From Marsupella aquatica (taxonomy: Eukaryota > Marchantiophyta): a stretch of 64,000 nt of DNA. Below, one piece after another: positions 37,003-47,583 of this stretch. The stretch lies in assembly GCA_973895155.1 (NCBI GenBank), contig OZ316893.1, positions 14,632,001-14,696,000 on the forward strand, given 5' to 3'. Position 1 is the stretch's first letter. Each line of letters begins with the position of its first letter. The notes beneath the pieces are model-generated. The model was not told the DNA's origin. It made no database searches and saw only the letters and a program-made list of their open reading frames with translations. The translations under genes and the position numbers were made by a program.

Positions 37003-37829
37003 CTGAATGCAAGTGTAGATAGAATCATGTGAATTGTGTCACATTTTGACATTGCCTTGGAAAGATCCAAGAAATATCTGTACCAATTTTTCCATTTGGT
37101 AAAGAGGATGAAGGAGCCGTTGTGTGTGACATTGATATTTCTGAATTTTGTATGTATGAAACAATTGATTGATGTCAAACTATGGCTCTATGGTGATTGT
37201 CTATGATACTTGAATCTGTTTTGTATCATTTCAGTATTAGTGTGTATGGTATAGAGGAATACTTTGTGACCTTCTTTGTAGTCTATGAAGTTTGAATCTG
37301 TGAATTCATATTAGTGTACATGGTATAGAAGATGGCTTTCTGAAACTATGTATTCTAATGTTAACATGATGAATGGTGAACTTATAGAGTGAGTTCATTC
37401 AAGTACACAATAAAACATGAATGCAATATGTTATTTGTGCACAAGAGTGGGTTCATTCCAAGTAGTATAGTGGGGTCTTCATCACTCATATCCAGTTGAC
37501 ATGAAAGACTTATACATACCCCACAAAGTATATTTAAAGACTACCCTCCATAACCTTTTTAGTCGTTCCCAACGATTCACCATCTCAGCCCATAAAAGAC
37601 TGAAAACGACTCACCAAAGCTACCCACACAAAGACTAAAATAGACTGAAAATCCAGTCTATTAAACGACTTATAAACCAGTTCTATAAAGGACTCAGTTG
37701 ATTATAGTAACAAAACATACGACTCGCAGTCCTATAAAGGACTGGAGTCCTTCCCAGTCGTTTCCAAGTCCTATACGGTACTGAATAGTCGTTTAATGGG
37801 GTCTAAATACCCCCCAGTTTCTACTAGTG
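37003..37829. repeat. CACTA-1 right subterminal region
   Basis: It contains many short motifs such as AAAGACT, ACGACT and CCTATAAAGGACT in both orientations, especially 37490-37829, before the terminal GTTTCTACTAGTG. Partial copies of a GTGTGTATGGTATAGA word occur at about 37220-37340. No gene was seen. Confidence 0.7.
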
Positions 37830-40550
37830 CATACACATAGTTTATGTGACTAAAAGCAGCCACTTCTGCCCCTAACTTCATCACTCTCTTGATTGAATCC
37901 AATGGATTTACAAGTTTCTTTCCATTGTGAATAAAATCTTGATCATGGAGCCCATAAGCATGAGAGGTTGCTCCAACACTGATCATGGAGTGGGTTAGTA
38001 ACCATCCTTCCCACCTAAGATTTTGTCTAGGGCCTGGAATTTCTCTCCCATTGTAGTCTTCTATCATTAATTTCCTTCTTCTTGAGTCCCCATCACTAGC
38101 ATGGCCCAACAAAGGTCCAACAGCCTCCAAGCAATGGGTGGCCCACATTGACTGCAATTGAATCCATTGCTCCCTGACATAATCAGCAGTAAATTGACCA
38201 CATGTACCAGTGCCCATGGCACAGAGACGAGGAAACTTGTCACACAAAGGATTTACCATAATGCACCTAGCTTGGTGCCCTACAACATTAGTGTCAAAGG
38301 CCTCTGTAATGTTATTGAAACCAGTTTCACCCTCACCCACTTTTATTGCCAGGCCAACACCACAAGTATGATTGTCTTTTTTCCCACAAAACCCAATAAG
38401 TGTATCATCCTTAGGCTGCCACCTCACTGTCTTTTTCACACAGGTTTCATCCTCTGCCAGATAACAAGGAATAGGCCCACATATTCCAAGTTGACTCTTC
38501 AGGTTTGAGTAAACCTGAGCAATGAACTTGAATTGTGAAGCATGCATGCCAGCACGGAAGACAAACATGCCACGCTTGTCTCTTTGTAGAGTGTTCAAAC
38601 TAGGACCCAAACCATTTGTCTGGAGACAGTCTACTACCCGTCTGCCACCATGTAGAAACAGTGCTTGGCATAGGAGCTTTGTTCCTTTCCTCCATCGGTG
38701 GCCTGCCTTGCTTCGATTCAAGTTAGAAGCAACATCTTGAAGCATATCCCATAATGCTTGCCTACCTCCAAAAGCCCCTTTCTTGTGTGCTTGAACAATG
38801 GAATTACATAATTTCATTATGTCCTTCCTGTTAATTGCCTCCTTACATATCTCTTTCAGAGATGGTTCTTTAGCTGTGAGCATAAGCAAACGGTGTTGAA
38901 ACCTCCTTGCTAGTTTTCTCTCCTTCCTGATAATTCTATGATATTTCTTTGCTTGCTCTTGGACCTCCTCAGTTGTAAGGTAATCTATCCGCCTACCTTG
39001 ACCTGTCCCTCTTTGACCTCTTTTCTCAACTGCAGTTACCTCTCTGAACACCCGTAATCTAAAGTCTGTTAGACTAGGTATGGTGAAACAATGGTCACAA
39101 GTCAACTTTATAAACCCACCACCAAGCCTTGATATTCTGGTACACGATTTATGTCTGAAGAGACCTTCAATGACACAAATTTCATCGATCTCCTCACACC
39201 ACACTTTGGCCTTCACTAGGGGCTCTGAATATCATAGGCAGTCTTCTTTATGTTGATCTTTAGGATATTCTTGATAGGCCTGGACTGGTTGCCATATACC
39301 CACTCACTTTGCCATAGTCCCCAACACAACAAGGAGAGGTCATCGTTATTACCTTTGCCTTTATCGGACGATGATAGGCCAGAGGCACTGCTAGAGCCCT
39401 GTTGACTCTCCTTGACAGATAGAAACCCCTGAATGGTTTTTTGATGTTTAGCCCTCTTATCAGCCTGACGTGGTCATCCTGCACAGCCTGAGAGAATAGT
39501 AATATTGCTACTCACTCTTTGGCTTTTAGAAACTACATTTAAATGATTGACTCCCACACAGTGAGTCTGGAGATTGGCCTCCAGATTCCGTTGTTTGGGT
39601 ATCATCACCACATGTTCACAGCAGAAAATGCAGAACAGTTTGAACTTGTGCAACTCCATTGGCTCTCTATTGATATCACCAACAATTTTGAAAGTTTTCT
39701 GTCCAACAGACTGTGAATCATTCACAGATTCCACTATTTGAACATGTTGTTCAAGAGTGGCTTTATCACTCAAGATAGATGCTGCAGCTCGACAACTTAT
39801 CTCTACAGAGTCCAATCTTTGACCTCTGTTTTTGGCAACATTCCTGGTATGCGTGGGTGTGATCAAATGCTTATTCTTGAAGTTGGTGAAAGCATTAGTA
39901 ATGCTGGCTCTGTCCATGCTACCTAACTTTGAGGCACCTTCCACACGAACATCACATTCACAACATTCTATCTTCCCACATGCCACATTCTCAATGTCCC
40001 ATGTGTTCACCTTCCATTGATGATCCTCACATTGAATGAATTTCATGTGATCCCTCAATTTCTCCACTTGTGTTTGCGAGACCTTGGGAAGATCTTTTGT
40101 TATACATAAAGACTTGAAACTTGCTTGAGGATCAGTCTCTACCTCTGGGGTTTCAATGTCCACAATAGGTGGACTTTCTATAATTGGCTGGTCTAGTGGT
40201 GGACCTGCCATGACAAGGTCATCCACCGACAAGCTAAAAGTGGGAGAGAGACCATTGGAAGCTTTGCTGTCTAAGAGAGGTTGATCTTCACCTCCATCCT
40301 CAAATTCATATTTGGGAATAACAATGATTTTCTTCCTACATTCATCTATGATATGGGCTTTTTCCCATTCCACCTCCATTTGACTATTGAGATTCATATC
40401 GTAAAATTGAAACTCAAATTTAAAGAGACACAGAGTCTCTAGCTTCAATCTGGCATCGGCAAATGTGTCATCAATCTTGTAACTAATGGATCCTACAGGT
40501 TTAGGATCCACAGACACATTGTCCAATCGAAAAACAGTTGCTGAGGGCAT
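37830..40550 (-). CDS. Transposase-like protein of the 36.7-kb element, N-terminal and central parts
   Basis: The ATG is at 40550. The first exon (to about 39500) encodes an unrecognised N-terminus and two Cys/His clusters: CGKIECCECD...H-x-x-THTRN (about residue 190) and LFCIFCCEHV...H-x5-H. A second exon at about 39475-39356 and a third from about 39226 down to 37830 follow. The third contains CYLAEDETCVKKTVRW, with the Asp and Gly-Phe wording of a first catalytic motif, and GHASDGDSRRRKL as a likely second Asp motif. The frame reads straight through the CACTA-1 insertion point into 21475-19726. P-type transposases have a comparable order; I could not assign a superfamily with confidence. 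CACTA-2 sits 55 bp upstream of the start codon and probably cuts off its promoter. Confidence 0.65.
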
Positions 40551-40605
40551 TTAGTCAAGTCTGCAAAAATTTCACAAAAAAAACAATCAACATCATCCTG
40601 AAATT

Positions 40606-41505
40606 CACTACAACATATTTTGCCCTTTTGCGAAGCTCATTTGAGTCCGGACACACGTTTGCGATTCTAGATGCTTCAAACCGTTGATGACTCAATACGC
40701 ATCGCAATTTGCGATACTTGTGGTATCGCAACTTTGGTCTTCCATGCGATTTGCATCGCAAACATTTTGCGAACTTTATTGTATCACAATAGTTTGCAAA
40801 ACTACAGAGATTACAAAACACATTACGAAGGCTCCGTGACCGCTCCGAAAGTCCGAAACCATAGTAACATTAATGATGCGAAACAATTAGTATTGGAGGA
40901 TGTTTGCGAAAAGGTTAGCTTCAAACAATTTGCGATGGGTTTGTATGGCAAATGTGCGAAACGATGTGGATGGTAAAGGTGGGATGGTCTGGATATCGCA
41001 AAATAGTGAAGCGTATAGTATGGAATAATTGAGAAACGGTTTAAATGGCAGAATTGCGATTTGGTTGGGATTTGTTTAGTTTCGCAAACAGTTTGCAAAC
41101 GTTTATGTTAGACTTGTGTGTGCATCTAGGTTAGAGTTTGAATGGGGGAGGAGGAGGGAGGGAGGTGAAAGGTGAAAGAGGGAGGAAGGGAGTTGGAAGG
41201 TGGATGAGGGACGGAGGAAGAAGGGAGTCCAAAGAGGGTTTACTAAAAATAGGAGAGACTTTAGCGAAGAGGGAGGGAGGAGAAAAAGCTATGGAGTTTT
41301 TGGAAGAGGAAGGAGAGTTTGGGTTCAAAGAGGGAGGAGGGATAAGGGAGGGAGTACCCATGTCACTTATATGCATGACCTCTTTTGAAAGTAGGAGTCC
41401 AAAATGAAAATACCTACCACACTAATGGTGTATAAAATATTAATTAAGAAACAACATGAACAATCCATGATATAGATTTTTGGTTTAAATATCCATAAGT
41501 GTCTC
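40606..41505. repeat. CACTA-2 left subterminal region
   Basis: More than ten TTTGCGAA, TTGCGAT and TTCGCAAA words lie between 40620 and 41100. A purine-rich stretch (GGAGGGAGG type) follows at 41140-41350. No gene was seen; the frames on the purine-rich stretch are low complexity. Confidence 0.75.
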
Positions 41506-44500
41506 TCATACTTGGTCACCTTCAATGTCCTCTACATCTGACACAAAAATAGTGTCTAGCTTGTCTGAAACAATAGAACGAGACCGTGGCACATATGTGA
41601 TGACAAGTGACCACTCTAGGTCTAAGGGGTATGGAACGTAGAAACATTGCTCCAAGTGAGATGGGAAAGTAAATGGCTCTGACGTTTGCCAATGGGATGC
41701 TTGAAAACTAGTGGCACTTGTCCTCAACCGTGTAAACCCACTCTCATCTTGGAGTACAGTGCGATTATTACCAACAAGGTTCACTTTGAACCACTTGCAC
41801 TTGAAGACATACTCCTCAAACTTAGATTGGTTGTCATATGAGACCACCAAAATCTCCTCTATCTTCCCATAGTGTGGCACAACATCACGAACAATGTTCC
41901 TGTCATGTCGGCTACTCCGGGAGTCCTGACAAAACTGCCCTTGAACTCCACAATCAAAAGTACGAGCCCTCTTCTCATCAAGGGAAGAAATCCTGAAATT
42001 AACAAGACCCATATATTGTTACTACTACACAAAAAACACTAATCATGTTATGAGGAACCTTTCATACCAAAAGAGAAAAACACACTTATCTTAAGTAAAA
42101 TGATTACTATATCTTAAGTAGTAGTACATGAATATGGAAAACAAGGTTAGGAACTAGTGAAACCTGAAGTGTCTCCCTTGGGTCCACATGGCCGTCTTGG
42201 ATGTTACCACTCTCAAAGGGCCATGAACAATGGTCCGAATGTCATTTGTCATAGTAGGAAACTGTGAGACATCTCCTCCTTGTGCCAAAATGCCATCCAA
42301 CTCAACCAACTTTTCCTTCATAAACTCATGCAACTTAGGAAAAATCCTTGCCCTTTGACTCATTCTTTTGGCATTGTCATAAAACTCCCTCCATTCATCC
42401 ATGACATTGCTATTACTCAACATGAATGTATTCAACTGTGTCCACTCTGTTGATGTAAGCATGCGTGTTTTTGTTGCTCCTGTTAAACAGTCCTCCTCTT
42501 GCCTCTCCTCCATCCAAGTACGTGGTAAAGTCCGATCAATGGTGGCCAAGATGTTACTACAATAAAACATGCTCTCTGCAGCCAAGTATCCTGTAGCTAT
42601 GCTTCCCTCCACTCGTGCACGGTTACGTACATAAGCCTTCAAGACTGACATGTAACGCTCAAGCCAGTACATACATCGACAATGAACTGGACCAACAATG
42701 GCAACCTCCCTCACAAGATGCACAAGTAAATGAACCTGACAATCAAAGAAGGAAGGAGGGAGGGCCTTCTCCAACTTGCAAACCACCTCAGCAGCCAATA
42801 CCTCCATTCCAGGAATCTCTTCCACATATATCTCCTTTGAGCATATCCATCTCAACAAACGACCCAATGACCAAATGGCATCTTGCACTTCTTTGGTCCC
42901 CAACCCTATAATTGCCACTGGCAATATATGCTGCAATAAGCGGTGATAGTCATGTGTCTTGAGATACCGTGGCCATTTGTGATTGTCCTCCATCCCAAAA
43001 GCTTTCCTCAAATTGGCACCATAGCCTGTAGGAAACCGCATCTCCCCTATACGATTCCGGAATTCACGTCTTTGGCCAACACTAAGCACCCAAGGAGCAG
43101 AAGGACGATGTTCCAAACCTGTGGCAGGATCAACTTGTACCCATACATCTGGATGCATTTCCAACTCTTCACATGCCTCCCTGAAGTTAGTGTCCTTCTC
43201 CCCATAAAAATGAGCTATCAACACCTTCCCCACATTTCCCTCTATGTGCATGGGGTCTAAAAGATGGCGGATCTTCAACTCTGACCAATAGGGCAAACTG
43301 GCTAGTATACTCCACCTCGTCAACCCAGTACCATCAAAGGTGAGGGGATCATCAGGGTCTGCCACCCTATCAGCTAGTGACTTCCAATGCCCAAAAGTTG
43401 TTGGTTCCGGAATTTCCCGCATATCACCAAGGGGCATGTCAAAGGAGGAAAATAAAAGTGGGTCAGACCTCATCTCATGCCCCATCGGAAGAAACTTTGT
43501 ATGCCCAATGTAAACAATCTTCCTAAGCCATGGGGACCAAATTGCCATATCTTGCAATTGTGGACCACAGGTGGAGCAAGCTTTGTACCCCTGAGTTTGC
43601 AATCCAGAGACAAAGCCAAACCCTGGTTACACCAAAAATAAAACCAGACTAAATGTTAGGGTTGTCACATGACAAACAAGTATATTAAAGAGCATATCAA
43701 AGAAGGGTGGCATATGGTCAAAAAGTCATCTTACCAGGATAGTCATGCATTGTCCAACAAACTACCCCTCTCAATTTAAATACACGTGGAATGCCTCCTA
43801 TATTTTTCCTGCCATCGTATGCCCACACTCCACCCCACAGTTTTTGGAGTTCTCCAATCAATAGTGCCAAATAAGTGTCAAAGTTCTTCACCTTTTTTGG
43901 ACCTGGAATAATCAAAGACAGCAAGAGGAACCCCTTCTTCATGGATAGCCATGGTGGAAGGTTGTAATTCATCACAACCACAGGCCAAACTGATGTAGGT
44001 CTTCCCTTGCCTCCAAGGGCATGAGGACTAACCCCATCAGATGCCAATCCCAACCTCACATGACGAGGATCATGTGCAAAGTCTGGCCATGTTTCCTCAA
44101 TATGTTTGACTGCAGGAGAGTCAATTGGCAACCGCATAACACCAGGCTCTGATCGATGAGTCTTATGCCATACCATCAACTCTGCCAAATCAGAACACCT
44201 GTACATGTGCAACAATCGAGGAATGATGGGAAACCAACGAACAACTTTTCTTGGCACCTTCTTTGTAATCATGTTGGGGTCATACCATGGCTCATGACAT
44301 TCAGTACACTGTGTCTTCTTCTCATCGGCCCCATGAAATAACATGCAATCATTCACACATGCATGAATGATATGATATTCCATGCCAATTGATGAGAGAA
44401 CACGCTTGGCCTCCTTCCAAGTTCCTGACAACACATTGCCAGAAGGTAACATAAGGTCATGGCAAAGTGCAAACATATCAGATAACAAGGCATTGCTTGC

Positions 44501-44919
44501 CTTGTGTTTGGCCTGTAGATTCATCAACCCCAAGATAGCAGAAAGACGACTCAAACGAGCACCCTCATAGATAAGAGTTCGGGCATGTTCCTCTGCTTCC
44601 TCCCATTGGCGCTGTCCCTCAGGGGTATGTCTTGGTCGTGGATCATTGGGGGGCACATGACCTCCTTGATCAGCAGACACCTCAGCATCATCACCAGGGA
44701 TGTCAACACCAAACCAATCAACCATAAAATCATCCATGGCTCTATCTTGGTCATCAATAACCTGTTCATATGTTCTGGGTACATTGCGATCAGGGTTGTT
44801 GCTTCCACTGTCACTTGATGAGGAATGTGACTCAGAGCCTTTCCTTCTTCCGGCATACCCATTTCCCGATATGCTGCTCTCAATCTCCGCGGTAACATAT
44901 TTTGAGAGGGTCGCACATT
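41506..44919 (-). CDS. TNPD: CACTA-2 TNPD transposase, catalytic exons
   Basis: Predicted exons on the minus strand are 44919-43735, 43622-42164 and 41992-41506, joined by GT-AG introns (43623-43734 and 41993-42163) without frame loss. The first holds the Transposase_21 core: EGARLSRLSAILGLMNL, ECHEPWYDP, VRLGLASDGVSPH, YNLPPWLSMKKGF, LIIPGP and MHDYPG. The second holds HLLDPMHIEGNVGK, DYHRLLQHILP and MYWLERYMSVLKAYVRNR. The third is the DUF4216-type end. No internal stop was noticed in these exons. The open frame extends upstream to 45040, but a 3' splice site at 44920 suggests the exon begins at 44919 and is joined to the SET-coding exon upstream. Confidence 0.88.
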
Positions 44920-45062
44920 CTAAAAACAATGCAAACAATTGAAAGTTACAAAGCAAATAGTTACAACATGTAGAAGAATATATGGGGGTGTGCAAACATG
45001 AAATAATATCGGTACTAGTGTAAATACAAAATGTGGCCAAACGCCATGTGTATGGTCATTTT

Positions 45063-46213
45063 CTAATCCCACACATAGTGAGTAAACAACTCATCACCTG
45101 AGTGAATGGTCCTAGTAGCTACAACCAGACAATGGTCATGATGATATGTCTGGCCATAAGGGGCTGGTGGAGGACCCTCAATGAAAACCCACTCACAATT
45201 TTGCCTACGCTTGGGGCGAGTCCCCACAGTACTGTTTATGAAACCAGCTATATTCCCAATTCGTATGGGGTCCCCATCTATCACCCGCTGCTCACTATAC
45301 CTCCTAGTGTTTCCATCAAAAGTATCTAACTCCAAGGCATAAGTCTTCCACTCAGGATGTTGTGCAAGGATCATGTTCCAATGTCTTCTCTTGTAGATGG
45401 GTCCACCATAAGGAAACAACGTAGGTCCTTCTCGACCGCGTCCACCACTACCACTCTCGGTATCCACAATGATGTCTTCACAAGCAAAAACTCCATAGCC
45501 ATGTCTATCCCCAAGTGTGGAAGGTTTGATAACCCAACGTCTTCCCCAAACCTCTACCTCCTCACCATAGGAAAGCTCTTGTGGCAAACCAAGAGTCTGG
45601 GGATCCCAGTCCTTGATGATAGGAACACATTTGCCAGTAAACTCACAATCACCCCACCTACCGGTAACCACTGCCTTGTACAAATCAGTATCCCCTTGGG
45701 GCCGTCTCTTGGAACGCTTTCTCCCTCTTGGGACAACAGGCTCACCCCCAACTACCCTAGGACTGGAGGGGGCTGTTGCTAGACCCAAGGCTTGTGAGAA
45801 TGCATTGCCTATAGCATCTAGAACACCTTGTGATGGGACATAAGGTGCTGATGCCGCAGGTCTAGGCCTACTAGATACCTATTCCACCCAAACCAAAACA
45901 AACAACGAGAGGTGTGAAATTAAAAACCTTCACCATTGCGATGTGGAAATAGGGTAGAAACTAAGGCGTAAACACTTACCACATGGGATGAGGAAGCCCC
46001 TGTTGTATGACGTCCGTAACGTCCATATCTCTCAATATGCTGGGTGCATATATAGGACTTTTGGGAAACCTGACCCACACATTTGGCACATTGGCAAAGC
46101 TGACGGGGTGGACCACGAGGAGGAGGTGCAGTCGTGTGAGGTTGAGGAGGAGGTGGTATATCTTCATCGGAGGAGGAAGAATCTGTGGTGGAGATCTCAG
46201 AAGATGAAGACAT
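45063..46213 (-). CDS. Zinc-motif plus SET-domain protein of CACTA-2
   Basis: Exon 1 (46213-45980) starts at the ATG and encodes a Ser/Pro-rich leader and the zinc motif CQCAKCVGQVS...H-I-E-R-Y-G-R that normally opens CACTA TNPD proteins. It is joined in phase 0, through a GTAAGT intron, to exon 2 (45878-45063). Together they give 349 residues. The SET domain shows GDRHGYGVFACEDI (the GxG motif), GNIAGFINST at the place of R-F-I-N-H-S-C (Asn kept, His changed), NCEWVFIEG, and a final SGDELFTHYVWD before the stop. SET domains transfer methyl groups to protein lysines. A GT donor at 45097, just before the DELFTHY end, could alternatively join this exon in frame to TNPD. Confidence 0.8.
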
Positions 46214-47583
46214 TGCCCCTACAAAGATGTATAATTTGCAAGTTAGGGGTTATTACCAAATAACATCACAATATCAAGCTGGACAAATGTAAGTTCTCAA
46301 GTAATGATGACATGAAACCAAACACAAAAGGAACACTAAAAAATACCTTTCTGAGACCCAGGCTCAGCGGTGCCAATTAATAGGTCTTGTGGCTCTAAAA
46401 TAATGAACCGAATCTGGAAGTATGAGAAAAGCTGCAAGTACACAAAGCGAACACCTTACATACATGTCCTCTTCATAGATAGTGGGAACCAAAATTTTTA
46501 ATTACATGAATAAGCCTAACTAGACCCATCTATTTTAGTCCGTACCTCCAGATGCCCGGGCTCTCACGATGCATACGCATTAGCTAGTATCAATTCATGC
46601 AAAAGTGCCGCACCCTGCAAGTTGTCATAGCTCCTCCTCCTTTGTTAGCATAAAACCCATGGAAAAACCATTAAAACCCAAAAGATCCATAAAACCCATT
46701 AAAACCCATAAAACCCATGGTAAAACAACTAAAACATTAATCTCATCTAACCTTGCTTTGCCTTTTCCAAACCCTCACCCCCAAACCTCTGACCTATTAC
46801 AAAAACCTAGACCCTCACTCCCAATCCCCTTCCTCTCTTTTGTTTTAAACCCTAAACCCTTGCTTGAACCCTAAAAGCCTACAACCATAAATGCAAACCC
46901 TGCTTAAACCCAAAATTAAAGACTTAAACCCTAAACCCAAACCCAACTTTAATCCTAAACCCTTTCCTCACTTATTAATTTTAAACCAAAACCCAACTCT
47001 TATCAAAATTAGCCTACACCCACACCATGTATAGCTTAAAAACCGGAAGGTTTGACTGGTAATCTCGCTTTTAACCCCTAACAAAACCAGCTTCATCCAA
47101 GACCCAACCCTAACAAACGCCGGGATTTGAAACGGCGGAATTTCTTAATTACACAAAAGGGCATAGTATAACTTACATGGCCTAAACAAAAGGAGGAGGG
47201 AAAGAATGTGAAAAAAAATTTTGCCAGGAATTGCCACGATATTGAGAACTGACCTGCTTCGCAACCTGCTTCAGAATTTGGTCACATTATTTGCGAAGCA
47301 CAATGTTTCACAACAGCTTCGGAAAAACAGAGCCCAAGAGCGTTTTTTCGCGTCTCTGCAGCTTTGCGAAGGCTTTGCGAAGCGTGTGGTTTTGCATTGG
47401 TTTTGGAAAGTTGAGATACTAGTTGCGAAGCAGGCTGATTCGCAAATTGCGATGCGGACTGCATCGCAAATGTGTTTTGTCTGGGCATTCGGACCTTCCC
47501 GCCGGGTTACGAGGCCCATTCGACGTTTTTTGAAGTGAGGGAGGGCAGGAGGAGAGCTTGCGCGCGCTTGGTGTTGGATAGCT
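46214..47583. promoter_or_regulatory. Divergent promoter region of CACTA-2
   Basis: This lies between the minus-strand SET/TNPD gene and the plus-strand TNPA-like gene. About 46660-46990 is full of AAACCC and AAACCCTAAACCC words resembling the plant telomere repeat or telo-box. About 47230-47480 holds a second cluster of TTTGCGAAGC/GCTTCGCAA motifs like those at the element ends. These are likely regulatory sites for TNPA binding, by analogy with other CACTA elements. Confidence 0.55.

Larger units (their letters stand above)
21476..37829 (+). mobile_element. CACTA-1: 16.4-kb CACTA element with PHD, BRCT and F-box-like cargo
   Basis: The ends read CACTAGTAGAAAC (21476) and GTTTCTACTAGTG (ending 37829), with the 3-bp duplication CAT at 21473-21475 and 37830-37832. 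The inverted similarity extends past the first 13 bp (GGGG...TTTAGACC). Both ends carry many AAAGACT/AGTCTTT subterminal motifs, as expected for transposase-binding sites. Inside, all on the plus strand, are a PHD zinc-finger gene, a tandem-BRCT gene, an F-box-like gene, a three-exon TNPD and a multi-exon TNPA-like gene. It interrupts a coding exon of the surrounding transposon. Confidence 0.93.
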
